This document shows positions 27,181 to 35,346 of a DNA stretch of 37,073 nt, one piece after another. The DNA lies in the NCBI GenBank assembly GCA_017548545.1, contig JAFYZW010000112.1, forward strand, positions 1 to 37,073, written 5' to 3'. The notes beneath the pieces are model-generated. The model saw only the letters and a list, made by a program, of their open reading frames with translations. It searched no databases and was not told the DNA's origin. The stretch is from Bacteroidales bacterium (lineage in GTDB: Bacteria; Bacteroidota; Bacteroidia; Bacteroidales; UBA3663). Every line of letters begins with the position of its first letter. Within the stretch, counting starts at the first letter, position 1. The position numbers were made by a program, and so were the translations under genes.

Positions 27181-27220
27181 ATAAGAATTTGCGAAACAAG
27201 TGCTGTTATTTCATATTTTT

Positions 27221-27252
27221 TTTGGTGATTTTTCAAATAAAGTATATATTTG
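27221..27252 (+). promoter_or_regulatory. Promoter of the pectate-lyase-like gene
   Basis: TTTG (27221-27224), a 20-base spacer and TATATTTG (27245-27252) give a consensus Bacteroidetes promoter 25 bases before the ATG at 27278. It lies inside the longer open frame that starts at 27200, which argues for the later start. Confidence 0.8.
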
Positions 27253-27277
27253 CAACAAAATTTATAAAAAAACACAC

Positions 27278-29902
27278 ATGAATAAGCTAAAAACAATGGC
27301 AGCACTGCAGATGTGCTCCCTTGCGCTCATGGCGCAGAACATCGACTTTGACCTCCCCGGCAAGGTCACTCCTGGTAAGGATACCGAAATCAACTACATC
27401 TCGTGGGCAGTTCCTCGCGCCCATAGTGACACGAAGACCTTCGACAACGGCATGACCATCACCATCAGTGCCGATGGCGCAGCCTCCGACGTGGGTAGCG
27501 ACTGGAGCAAAGCCGACGTCGAGACCAACGGACTACGCGTCATCGCCGACGAGGTACTTGCCACCAACATCGTCGATGGAAACCTGACGCAAATCACCGA
27601 AGGTTCCACCTCGCTCGTCCTGACCATCACCGGCATGACTCCCGGCGAACATTCGCTCAAAGCTTATCACAACAATTCGAAAGCCGACCAGATACAGCCC
27701 GACATCGAAGTGCGTGTAGATGGCAATGTGGTGGCTACTGGAGTGAAGTTCACTTCGTCGGCCCGAAGCAACGCCGAAGCAGGCACGTCGTTCATCACCT
27801 TCAATGTCACCGAAGGACAACCCGTCGTCATCACCTACAGCACGGCGCCCGAGGAAGGTATGACCTACACCAACACTCGCATGATGATCAACGGCCTCGA
27901 ATTCGATGTTGCCTCCATCGTGGCCACCGACCCGCAGCCTGCCGACCATGACTTCCATGCCGGTACCGACGATGGCACCATCCATTTCTCATGGGCAGCA
28001 GCGCCCGAAGCTGTCAGTCACAAGATGGTATTGGGCACCGATTCCACCGAAGTGGCCAATGCCACCAGCTACGAATACGAAGGTACAGCTCCCGAATATG
28101 AGAAGATCGGTCTGAAGTCCATGCAGCGTTATTGGTGGCGTGTCGATGAAGTGGATGCCGACGGGCAGATTCACCCAGGCAAAGTGTGGGCTTGTCAGCC
28201 TCGACAATTGGCCTTCCCTGGAGCCGAAGGTTATGGACGATATGCCATTGGAGGACGTGGCGGTGTGGTTTATCATGTCACTAGTCTCAGTGGTGGCAAA
28301 GAGCCTGGCACGTTGCTCTATGGCCTTGTCGAGATGAACGAGCCCCGCTACATCGTCTTCGATGTCAGTGGCACCATCGAGCTCGATTTCAATTCCTATT
28401 TCACTAAACCCTACGCTTACATTGCCGGACAGACTGCACCTGGCAAGGGCATCTGCATCAAGCATTCGAACATCAACATCGGTTCCGACATCATCTGCCG
28501 TCACATGCGCTTCAAGCGAGGCTATGGCGACACGGGCAACGCTCTCGGCATGACAGGTGCCGACCACAGCATCATCGACCATACCACGGCAGCTTGGGGC
28601 ACCGACGAAACGTTCTCCAGCCGTGGTGCCAAGAACATCACATTCCAGTATTCTATGATTGCCGAGGCATTAGGCATCGCCGACCACAAGAACTACGCTG
28701 CGGGCACCAACCACGGCTTTGCAGCCACCATTGGCGGTGAGCGAGGCACATTCAGCCACAACCTGTTGGTCAACTGTGCCGGACGCAACTGGAGCATGGG
28801 TGGCGGCCTGGACGGCAATGGCAATGCCGCTGGCGAACTCGACATGTTCAACAACGTTTGCTACAACTGGTGGAAGCGCACCACCGATGGAGGAGCCAAG
28901 TGGATGCAGTTTGTGAACAATTACTACAAGATGGGTCCCGACACCCGTCGTACCGAACTGTTCATAGCACAGAACGAAGGAGGTGGCGAACGTACGCAGT
29001 TCGCCTACGTCGATGGCAATATCCGCGAGAACAAGAACCACTCCTTGACACACGATGCCTTGAACGACACCTACACGGCCACCGGTCCGGAACCTGAAAG
29101 GACATGGGTCGATGAACCCTTCTTCGAGTCGGAGGCCACCATTCACACGGCCCAAGATGCCATGAAGATTGTCACCACCGATGCAGGAGCCACTATGCCC
29201 TGTCGCGACAATCAGCATGTGCGTGTAGTCAAGGAGACCATCGACGGCTCCTACACCTACGTGGGTTCCCGCTCTGGCATCAAGGGCGAGATTGACCATG
29301 AGGATGACGCAGGAGGCTGGGAGGATTATCCCGTGGAGTATCGTGCCGAAGATTGGGATACCGATCAGGACGGTATGCCCAACTGGTATGAGCAATGCAT
29401 AGGCAGCGATCCCGAGACAGCCAACCACAACGATGATCCCGACGATGATGGTTGGACGTTGCTCGAAGACTATCTCGATTTCGTGGCACATCCCTACATC
29501 GTCATCGAGCCCAATGGCACAGCCAGCATCGACCTCCGTCCCTACTTCATTGGCTTCTACGGACAGAATGGCAACCCCGTCACCCCATCATTCAGTATCG
29601 ATGGAGTGAATCTCACAGGACTCTATTCTACCCAGATCAGCGGCACTACACTGACAGTATCGGCCATCAAGCCCAACACCCAATGTGTTGGACGTTTCAT
29701 TGTCGTCGTCAACGATGGAGAGACCACCTTCTCCCTTCCTTTCGGCATCGCAATCACCTCAGGCACCACCGCCATCCGTTCCTTAGAACAAGAAACCAAC
29801 TCCACAAACAATTCCCCCACCTACGACCTCCTCGGCCGCCGCATATCCCATCCCTTCTCCGGCCTCTACATCCAATCCGGCAAAAAAATCATCCTCCCAT
29901 AA
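27278..29902 (+). CDS. Secreted pectate-lyase-like (PL1-type) right-handed beta-helix protein
   Basis: The preferred ATG at 27278 gives 874 residues beginning MNKLKTMAAL with a short signal peptide (cut near 20). A longer start at 27200 would place an unlikely peptide ahead of the signal and overlap the promoter. The N-terminal part (about 22-210) is a beta-rich carbohydrate-binding-like domain and about 217-308 is Fn3-like. The lyase domain starts AFPGAEGYGRYAIGGRGG (312-329) and continues with DHSIIDHTTAAWGTDE (429-444) and FSHNLLVNCAGRNW (492-505), matching polysaccharide lyase family 1 pectate lyases. Arg/Lys catalytic residues cannot be fixed by eye. DTDQDGMPNWYEQ (694-706) is a calcium-binding thrombospondin type 3-like motif. 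It ends YDLLGRRI ... GLYIQSGKKIILP, a sorting-type tail. No other pectin genes are adjacent. Confidence 0.88.
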   Translation: MNKLKTMAALQMCSLALMAQNIDFDLPGKVTPGKDTEINYISWAVPRAHSDTKTFDNGMTITISADGAASDVGSDWSKADVETNGLRVIADEVLATNIVDGNLTQITEGSTSLVLTITGMTPGEHSLKAYHNNSKADQIQPDIEVRVDGNVVATGVKFTSSARSNAEAGTSFITFNVTEGQPVVITYSTAPEEGMTYTNTRMMINGLEFDVASIVATDPQPADHDFHAGTDDGTIHFSWAAAPEAVSHKMVLGTDSTEVANATSYEYEGTAPEYEKIGLKSMQRYWWRVDEVDADGQIHPGKVWACQPRQLAFPGAEGYGRYAIGGRGGVVYHVTSLSGGKEPGTLLYGLVEMNEPRYIVFDVSGTIELDFNSYFTKPYAYIAGQTAPGKGICIKHSNINIGSDIICRHMRFKRGYGDTGNALGMTGADHSIIDHTTAAWGTDETFSSRGAKNITFQYSMIAEALGIADHKNYAAGTNHGFAATIGGERGTFSHNLLVNCAGRNWSMGGGLDGNGNAAGELDMFNNVCYNWWKRTTDGGAKWMQFVNNYYKMGPDTRRTELFIAQNEGGGERTQFAYVDGNIRENKNHSLTHDALNDTYTATGPEPERTWVDEPFFESEATIHTAQDAMKIVTTDAGATMPCRDNQHVRVVKETIDGSYTYVGSRSGIKGEIDHEDDAGGWEDYPVEYRAEDWDTDQDGMPNWYEQCIGSDPETANHNDDPDDDGWTLLEDYLDFVAHPYIVIEPNGTASIDLRPYFIGFYGQNGNPVTPSFSIDGVNLTGLYSTQISGTTLTVSAIKPNTQCVGRFIVVVNDGETTFSLPFGIAITSGTTAIRSLEQETNSTNNSPTYDLLGRRISHPFSGLYIQSGKKIILP

Positions 29903-29909
29903 ATACCAC

Positions 29910-30341
29910 TCAGTCATCGATGTCAACAATCTGGAAGTGGCTGTTATATTCCAGCTCCATACCATTGCTGAGCTTGACATCGTAGCCTCGGTTATCGCGT
30001 TCGATCTTCACGATAGAAGTACCAGGGAAAGTGAGCTTCACGTTTGACAGTATCTGCTCGGGAACCAGTTCCGAAGGGACCTGCGACAGCCAGAAGTCGA
30101 GGTCTCTCCAGTTGCCGAGTTTGTCGAATTCAAATTGCTCGCCACTCTGGTACATTATCTTGTAGTCGTCCCAGTCGGTGGTGACAATCACGGGCACTTT
30201 GTTCTCCAGATGCTTGTTCAGCATAACCTGTACATTCTGTGGCAGCTGATCGAAGGTAATCACTTTATCATTGTCAGCCCAAAAGATAGGGAAGCTAACA
30301 ATCGCTACAAGAGCGATGACAAGAAGGATATATTTAATCAT
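29910..30341 (-). CDS. PepSY-like periplasmic protein
   Basis: The 143-residue protein has a signal peptide (about 1-22) and two similar halves, each with a short helix and beta strands: residues about 30-85 (ITFDQLPQNVQVMLNKHL, DDYKIMYQSGEQFEFDKLGNW) and about 90-143 (VPEQILSNVKLTFPGTSIVK, RGYDVKLSNGMELEYN). This matches the PepSY-like/DUF2874 family of small Bacteroidetes periplasmic proteins, related to BLIP-type folds; family members may inhibit or bind peptidases, but no role is established here. It is convergent with the pectate-lyase-like gene, with only seven bases between their stops and no visible terminator. Confidence 0.85.
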   Translation of the reverse strand: MIKYILLVIALVAIVSFPIFWADNDKVITFDQLPQNVQVMLNKHLENKVPVIVTTDWDDYKIMYQSGEQFEFDKLGNWRDLDFWLSQVPSELVPEQILSNVKLTFPGTSIVKIERDNRGYDVKLSNGMELEYNSHFQIVDIDD

Positions 30342-30385
30342 AGTTGAATTGTTTTTGAATTATCAAGTTTTTTGTTTTGCTGCTG

Positions 30386-30417
30386 CAAAGGTATAGCAGT
30401 TCACTCGATTCTCCAAA
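30386..30417 (-). promoter_or_regulatory. Promoter of the PepSY-like gene
   Basis: On the minus strand TTTG (30417-30414), a 20-base spacer and TACCTTTG (30393-30386) match the Bacteroidetes consensus, 44 bases before the ATG at 30341. Confidence 0.8.
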
Positions 30418-30463
30418 TATTTTTCCAACTTTACACATCAGATATCACGACAAGTCCACAAAA

Positions 30464-30503
30464 AAGCGACATATCTAAGGATCCCCTTCAAGATATGTCG
30501 CTT
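30464..30503 (-). terminator. Strong intrinsic terminator after the NTF2-like lipoprotein gene
   Basis: A perfect 13-base-pair stem (30464-30476 with 30491-30503) and a 14-base loop begin two bases past the stop codon at 30506. On the minus strand the stem ends GTCGCTT followed directly by TTTTG, giving six Ts in a row. Confidence 0.9.
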
Positions 30504-30505
30504 CA

Positions 30506-31597
30506 TCAGTACTCCTCCTGCTCCTTCATCCCACACCCTCCACGAAACTCATCCACCAAATTGATGGCATAAGCCTCATCGCGGGAAACCTCCGTCTTCG
30601 TCCAATCAATCTCCCCCTCATGTCCCGCATAGTCGCTGATGCGAACCGAACAAAGGTAGCCCTCGTCATTGCGGGTATATGCGCTGCAACCCGACATCGC
30701 GATGCGGTTGCGTTCCTGCTGGCCCTGTTTCGAAACGATGTGGCACCATTCGATAACGCAGGTCTTGCCGTCGTCAATGATCGTCTCGTAGCGCATACCC
30801 ACACAGGCAGGGATATACGTGGCCAGACCATAGCCGAAACGATGAGCATTTTTCGACATCTCCTCTTTCGAGAGGATGGGAGTCCCCCACGGGTCATATC
30901 CCCCCACGATGCACTCGTCTGCAAAAGCAGCGTGAATCTTCTCAGGGTTGCAATATGGCGCATGATGCAATGCTTCGTAATAAGCGCGCATGGCACCCGT
31001 TAGCAGTCCCGGGTCACCCATCTCGTAATGAGCAGGCTTGAAAATGGGCTTACGGTAAGGCGTAAGGCCTGGAATAAAGGTATAGTGCGTGTACATCCTC
31101 ACCTCCTCCAGCAGAGAAGGTGTCCGAAGGTCGGTAATGACAAAGAACGGGACCTCCTCGATGGCCTCATTCACCACGAACTTGAATACACCCTCCAAGG
31201 CAATCCGTCCGCCGCCGATAGTTTGAAACACGGGAGTAAATGTGGCCGAAGTCGCATTGAACTTGTCCAGGAATCCCGCGGCAAACGCACGTATATCCTC
31301 TAGGCCCTCAAAACGTCCGTATGGGGCATCTACAGCCGGCTTCTCGTCCCAGAACAGTTTCTTCTCTCGGAACAGACCAGCCACCTCGTCAGCCTTACCA
31401 GCACAAAGTGCATTGACAAATGCCAAGTCAGGCGTATCCATTCGGATATCCTGATGCATATCCTTATAAAGCCGCTCCAGGTTACAAGGTTTGCGTACCG
31501 GCAGTTCCGCCTCTTTCTCCGACGAACTGCATGCCTGCATCAGCAGCATAACAGTGCCCGCAAGCAGCATAGTTTTAATACATGATGATAGAATCAT
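30506..31597 (-). CDS. Lipoprotein with two NTF2/SnoaL-like domains
   Basis: The 363-residue protein carries a lipoprotein signal (MLLMQACSSS, Cys23). Two related alpha+beta domains follow. The first (about 50-170; DLAFVNALCAGKADEVAGLF, YGRFEGLEDIRAFAAGFLDK) and the second (about 200-330; MRAYYEALHHAPYCNPEKIH, EECIVGGYDPWGTPILSKEE-type region, TCVIEWCHIVSKQG) look like NTF2/SnoaL cone folds, which include ketosteroid isomerases, polyketide cyclases and ligand-binding proteins. No catalytic residues can be named with confidence, so enzyme or binding protein are both open. It has its own promoter and terminator and is transcribed divergently from the type B carboxylesterase gene, which could point to a shared substrate. 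Confidence 0.7.
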   Translation of the reverse strand: MILSSCIKTMLLAGTVMLLMQACSSSEKEAELPVRKPCNLERLYKDMHQDIRMDTPDLAFVNALCAGKADEVAGLFREKKLFWDEKPAVDAPYGRFEGLEDIRAFAAGFLDKFNATSATFTPVFQTIGGGRIALEGVFKFVVNEAIEEVPFFVITDLRTPSLLEEVRMYTHYTFIPGLTPYRKPIFKPAHYEMGDPGLLTGAMRAYYEALHHAPYCNPEKIHAAFADECIVGGYDPWGTPILSKEEMSKNAHRFGYGLATYIPACVGMRYETIIDDGKTCVIEWCHIVSKQGQQERNRIAMSGCSAYTRNDEGYLCSVRISDYAGHEGEIDWTKTEVSRDEAYAINLVDEFRGGCGMKEQEEY

Positions 31598-31631
31598 AGT
31601 GGTAGATGTTTACAGAGCCATTTTGCTGGGG

Positions 31632-31662
31632 CAAAGATAGTGATTCCACTTCAATTATCCAA
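31632..31662 (-). promoter_or_regulatory. Promoter of the NTF2-like lipoprotein gene
   Basis: On the minus strand TTGG (31662-31659), a 19-base spacer and TATCTTTG (31639-31632) lie 34 bases before the ATG at 31597. Confidence 0.7.
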
Positions 31663-31699
31663 GGTTTTTGTCCAATTAACCAAATATAACATACGTTTC

Positions 31700-31731
31700 C
31701 TTGCATAATTCAGAAATAAATGATACCTTTG
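31700..31731 (+). promoter_or_regulatory. Promoter of the carboxylesterase gene
   Basis: CTTG (31700-31703), a 20-base spacer and TACCTTTG (31724-31731) match the Bacteroidetes consensus. The leader to the ATG at 31810 is about 70 bases. It is back to back with the NTF2-like gene promoter. Confidence 0.7.
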
Positions 31732-31809
31732 CACCTAATTAAGATTAACATCGAAAGTTTTCTGCAGACCATTGACAAGATCAGTAAATAAGGTAAAGTT
31801 ACGTATAAT

Positions 31810-33348
31810 ATGAAGAAAAAACTATTCATGATAGTCTGTGGACTATTAGGCATGGTGGCTGCAGAGGCTCAGCCGCTATTGAAAACGCATGTAGAAACAG
31901 GAGATGTGGAAGGTACGCCCGATGGGACGGACCTCGCCGTGTATAAAGCCATTCCATACGCAGCGCCACCCGTGGGCGACCTGCGATGGAAGGCACCACA
32001 GCCAGCACTGCCGTGGAAGGGAGTGCTGAAGGCAGAGGATGTGGCCAAATGGCCTCCCCAGCCCGAAAAGAGCTACGTGAAGTACGACATGATGAGTGAG
32101 GATTGTCTCTATCTGAGTGTCGCCACACCCGCCAAGACTGTCAACGACGCCCTGCCCGTGATGGTATTCATACATGGAGGCGGCTTTGCGACAGAGCATT
32201 ATGGTGGCGACCTGTGGCAGAGTCTGGCACGCAGGGGTGTCGTAGCCGTCTCTATTGAATATCGAGCCGGCTCGTTAGGGTTTATGGCACATGCCGATCT
32301 GGCCAAGGAGTCGGGCGGTCATTCCGGCAACTATGGCATCCTCGACCAGATCTTTGCTCTGCAATGGGTGCAGCGCAACATCAGCAACTTTGGCGGCGAC
32401 CCTGCGAAGGTCACTATCTTCGGCGAATCGGCAGGAGCCATGAGTTGTCACATCCTATGTGCCTCACCCCTGGCCAAGGGCTTGTTCCGCGCCTGCATCA
32501 GTCAGAGCGGGGGCTTTATTTCGCCCACGAATGTGGTTAATCAAGAGATGGCCCAGATGATTGGTCAGATGTTTATAAGTCAGCTGCAGAAAAACTCCAT
32601 CGCTGAGATGCGTCAGATGGATACCAAGGAACTGACGGGCAATGGCGTGAACTTCCCAGCCTGTACGCCCATCGTCGATGGTTACGTCATTCCCGAATCT
32701 ATCTACGACCTTTACGAGAAAGGCGAATATAATGATGTGCCCGTGCTGATTATGCACAACAGCGACGAGGGTGCTGTATCCTTCGGGTCAGCAAGTGAAG
32801 AGATGTATCAGCAGTTGTTTAGTCAGTTGCCCGGCCAGTGGTCCGACAGCGCAAAGGCAGTTTATCCTGGTTTGACCGACGAGGAGCGCTTGTTCAGCAT
32901 GCGCGACTTTGTGCGTGACGTAAGCTTCGGATGGCCATCCTACGCCTGGGCCACCCTCCAGAAGCAGACAGGAAAGAGTGCCGTCTATTCGGCTTACCTC
33001 GCCCAGAAGTCTGATACCACCGTCTATGCTCAAGGCAATCGTCGTGGTGCTGCTCATGCCGACGACATGATGTATCTGAAAGGCGTCTTTGATGATAAGG
33101 CAGAGAAATTTCCGCAGGAGAAGAAAGTAAGCGATCTGATGCAGCAGTATTGGGTGAACTTTGCCAAGACGGGTGGCGATCCCAATGGCGAAGGCCTGCC
33201 CCACTGGCCTGTCTTCGAGGAAGGCAAGGCTACCGTAATGCAGTTTAACAATGGGGCATCACTCATCACAACACCCAATCAAGAGAGAATCAAACTCATC
33301 GACAAATTTATGAAATACGTTCGCTCACTCAGGGCCACAAGTAACTAA
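31810..33348 (+). CDS. Secreted type B carboxylesterase (alpha/beta hydrolase)
   Basis: The 512-residue enzyme has a signal peptide (about 1-21, ending AAEAQ). It belongs to the carboxylesterase/cholinesterase family: the oxyanion motif FIHGGGF (120-126), the early signature EDCLYLSV (97-104), the nucleophile elbow FGESAG (204-209) with Ser207, the acid region HNSDEG with Glu320, and GAAHADDM with His416 complete a Ser-Glu-His triad. VKYDMMSEDCL and VFIHGGG are the usual family signatures, and the length is normal. The substrate is probably an ester on a plant or dietary compound in the periplasm, such as an acylated sugar or a phenolic ester; it is not defined by sequence. Two terminators follow the gene. 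Confidence 0.93.
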   Translation: MKKKLFMIVCGLLGMVAAEAQPLLKTHVETGDVEGTPDGTDLAVYKAIPYAAPPVGDLRWKAPQPALPWKGVLKAEDVAKWPPQPEKSYVKYDMMSEDCLYLSVATPAKTVNDALPVMVFIHGGGFATEHYGGDLWQSLARRGVVAVSIEYRAGSLGFMAHADLAKESGGHSGNYGILDQIFALQWVQRNISNFGGDPAKVTIFGESAGAMSCHILCASPLAKGLFRACISQSGGFISPTNVVNQEMAQMIGQMFISQLQKNSIAEMRQMDTKELTGNGVNFPACTPIVDGYVIPESIYDLYEKGEYNDVPVLIMHNSDEGAVSFGSASEEMYQQLFSQLPGQWSDSAKAVYPGLTDEERLFSMRDFVRDVSFGWPSYAWATLQKQTGKSAVYSAYLAQKSDTTVYAQGNRRGAAHADDMMYLKGVFDDKAEKFPQEKKVSDLMQQYWVNFAKTGGDPNGEGLPHWPVFEEGKATVMQFNNGASLITTPNQERIKLIDKFMKYVRSLRATSN

Positions 33349-33476
33349 AGTCAACCGAGGGGGACGTCGCCTACTTAATATTTTCCATTTCCTTGCGGTT
33401 GATGCGCTCCATGATTTCCAATGTAGTGCCCTCCGTGCTCACAACTTCCCAAGCTTATTTTCATCTTTTTATAAAA

Positions 33477-33506
33477 AATTCATGTCAATTCGCGATAATT
33501 CGTGTT
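33477..33506. repeat. Direct repeat, copy 1 (30 identical bases)
   Basis: The 30-base core beginning AATTCATGTCAATTCGCGAT and ending AATTCGTGTT is identical to that at 33601-33630. Both copies are preceded by TTTATAAAA-type sequence. This copy lies just before the two plus-strand terminators downstream of the esterase gene. Confidence 0.9.
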
Positions 33507-33516
33507 CAAAATAGAA

Positions 33517-33557
33517 GCGAAGTCCGGATGGTATTTTTCTGGGCTTCGCCCTTTTTT
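33517..33557 (+). terminator. Intrinsic terminator after the carboxylesterase gene
   Basis: GCGAAGTCC (33517-33525) pairs with GGGCTTCGC (33541-33549), with one G-U pair, around a 15-base loop. CC and six Ts (33552-33557) follow. Confidence 0.75.
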
Positions 33558-33559
33558 CT

Positions 33560-33587
33560 GCTCCCGAAGATTGGGAGCTTTTTTTTT
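33560..33587 (+). terminator. Second, tandem intrinsic terminator
   Basis: GCTCCC (33560-33565) pairs with GGGAGC (33573-33578), followed at once by nine Ts (33579-33587). It starts three bases after the T run of the previous terminator. Confidence 0.85.
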
Positions 33588-33600
33588 CATCATTTATAAA

Positions 33601-33630
33601 AATTCATGTCAATTCGCGATAATTCGTGTT
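33601..33630. repeat. Direct repeat, copy 2 (30 identical bases)
   Basis: Identical to 33477-33506. The pair brackets the two terminators at a spacing of 124 bases. I recall similar AATTCGTG-type repeats in Prevotella and Bacteroides intergenic regions, but cannot check this here. Confidence 0.9.
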
Positions 33631-33653
33631 AAAGAAAACGGAAAAGCAAGTCA

Positions 33654-33670
33654 TCCCCCTGAGCGGGGGA
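33654..33670 (-). terminator. Possible weak terminator after the leucine-rich-repeat gene
   Basis: TCCCCC (33654-33659) pairs with GGGGGA (33665-33670) around a five-base loop, 10 bases past the stop at 33681. On the minus strand it is followed by TGACTTGCTTTTCCG, a poor T tract. Confidence 0.4.
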
Positions 33671-33680
33671 CCTAGAGGGT

Positions 33681-35000
33681 CTATTCTCCTACAATCTTGG
33701 CGAACTGACTATAGAAAGGATGTGTACGATACGCCCCTTCAGAACCACGAGGCACATAGAGGGTGACCTTGGCGATGTCAAGATCAGATTTCTCATCAAA
33801 CGCCTCCAAAGGAGTCTGGTGCTTCATGTGCAGTTCCACCAGGTTATCACAACCCATGAATGTGTATTCTCCTATCAGGATAACGCTACTCGGAATTGTC
33901 AACGAGGTGAGTTTATCGTTGCTTTCGAAAGCGATTGATTCATTGTCATTGTTATCGGCATTGATATAAACGATACCGTCGGGCACTGTGAACGTTTCCA
34001 ATCCAATCGGGACATGTAGCAGGATCTTGCCATCCTTCGAGCAGATGGCTCCATTCATATCGCAAAAGTATGGATTGTCCTTGGCGACAACGTAGCGCTT
34101 GTTACCGTAGGTTTCGACAAAGGCTTCAAGTTCAATTTTCATCAAATTTTTAGGGATCTCGATATCTGTGAGTTTTTCACATCCCCAAAAGGCACCCTCC
34201 TTGATTGTATGGATGCTATCCGGCATCTTGAATGTCTCGTATCCTTCGGGCACACGAATCAGATCTTTGCCATCCTTCGAACATAACGCACCATTCATAT
34301 CGCAATAGACCTGATTACTCTTGTCAACGACAAATCCCTTGATGCCTTTACAACCCAAGAAGACGTTTCCCGACTCAATATCTACCACATTCGCAGGAAT
34401 CTCCATCCTGGTAAGTTTGCTACAATTATCGAAAGCTTCATAATCAATCCTTTTTACAGAGCTGGGGATGGTGTACTTCTCAAAACACGTCGGCACATTA
34501 TACAGAAAACTCTTGTCCTTGGAATACAGTACGCCGTCTTCGCTACAATAATTCCTGTTGTCGCGATCTACGTTAATTCTCCTGATTCCGATGCATTCGC
34601 TGAAAACAAACATCCCAATCTCCTTTACACTGGACGGAATATCGATTGATTCAAGTTTCGAGCAACTATGGAAGGCAAAACTATCAATCTTCTGCACCTT
34701 ATTTAGAATCCTGATTGAGCTAAGGCTACTGCAACCGTAAAAAGCATACTCCTCGATCAGATTGATACTGTCAGGCAACACTATGGAAGTGATTTTATCG
34801 CAGCCCTTGAATGCTTCCTTGCCGATGGTCGTCACCTTGCAGGGGAGAAATATTGAACGTAATTTGGCCAAGGCACTACTGGGGCTCAGTCCGAGTTCTT
34901 TCATACTGCCGGGGACAACCACCTTACCTTCATAGCTCTCGTCACATTTAACCAAGGTCTTACCATCTGCGCTAAATGTCAATGCGTCTTTCAAATACAT
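33681..35000 (-). CDS. BspA-type leucine-rich-repeat protein without signal peptide
   Basis: The 439-residue protein is built of LRR_5 (BspA/Treponema pallidum) repeats with the pattern I-x-x-x-A-F-x-x-C-x-x-L-x-x-I-x-I-P-x-S-V (for example EEYAFYGCSSLSSIRI and IKEGAFWGCEKLTDIEIP). Four similar super-modules start near residues 5, 153, 234 and 314, each with a SKDGK-L-x-x-V-P-x-G-x-E-T-F-type segment; the last two are nearly identical copies. The frame upstream of the ATG holds no other start before a stop codon, so the lack of a signal peptide is real unless the start is broken. BspA proteins bind matrix proteins when surface-exposed; here the location is unclear. Its DNA is more A/T-rich than the PUL genes. 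Confidence 0.85.
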   Translation of the reverse strand: MYLKDALTFSADGKTLVKCDESYEGKVVVPGSMKELGLSPSSALAKLRSIFLPCKVTTIGKEAFKGCDKITSIVLPDSINLIEEYAFYGCSSLSSIRILNKVQKIDSFAFHSCSKLESIDIPSSVKEIGMFVFSECIGIRRINVDRDNRNYCSEDGVLYSKDKSFLYNVPTCFEKYTIPSSVKRIDYEAFDNCSKLTRMEIPANVVDIESGNVFLGCKGIKGFVVDKSNQVYCDMNGALCSKDGKDLIRVPEGYETFKMPDSIHTIKEGAFWGCEKLTDIEIPKNLMKIELEAFVETYGNKRYVVAKDNPYFCDMNGAICSKDGKILLHVPIGLETFTVPDGIVYINADNNDNESIAFESNDKLTSLTIPSSVILIGEYTFMGCDNLVELHMKHQTPLEAFDEKSDLDIAKVTLYVPRGSEGAYRTHPFYSQFAKIVGE

Positions 35001-35071
35001 ATATAGGAAACTGTATATAATTTTGATACTCTTGTTTCAAAGCTTTATGTCATCAAGCAGTTTGATTGGCA

Positions 35072-35103
35072 CAAAGATAAGGGATTTTGGTGATATCTCC
35101 AAA
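35072..35103 (-). promoter_or_regulatory. Promoter of the leucine-rich-repeat gene
   Basis: On the minus strand TTTG (35103-35100), a 20-base spacer and TATCTTTG (35079-35072) form a consensus promoter, leaving a leader of about 65 bases before the ATG at 35000. Confidence 0.8.
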
Positions 35104-35258
35104 TCTTTTGCCGATTTTTTCGCACTTGAGGTGCAGCGACTATTGAAAATCATCGGGCGAGCGTTTCGTACAGCGTGGCTTTTGGCGAACTTTCGTACTA
35201 CTTGGGACTTCCGTTTTGATGATAAAAAAAGATAGAAAGATGATGTTGCTCTTCGTGT

Positions 35259-35346
35259 GTACGCACGCTTGCGTACGGTTGCGCGCCCGCACTCAAGCAC
35301 ACTCATGGGTACGGATATGCATCCGCACCCAAGTACGCCCATGAGT
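35259..35346. repeat. Nested palindrome cluster
   Basis: GTACGCA (35259-35265) pairs with TGCGTAC (35270-35276). ACTCATGGG (35301-35309) pairs with CCCATGAGT (35338-35346). Inside that, GGGTaCGGAT (307-316 of 35 kb) pairs with ATCCGcACCC (321-330 of 35 kb). The last two share bases and are alternative folds. The words GTACG, GGATATGC and CATGRGTACGG recur. No reading frame with family similarity crosses it. Confidence 0.8.

Noticed and set aside
27200..27277. Upstream start at 27200 for the pectate-lyase-like gene
   Set aside because: The segment holds a full consensus promoter, and the ATG at 27278 begins a normal signal peptide.
33477..33630. Insertion-sequence or transposon ends
   Set aside because: The repeats are direct, not inverted, the interval is only 94 bases, and it holds terminators rather than a transposase.
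35037..35342. Minus-strand frame of 101 codons over the palindrome cluster
   Set aside because: Its composition (runs of Cys, Arg and Ser) follows the palindromes, and it overlaps the well-formed promoter of the leucine-rich-repeat gene.
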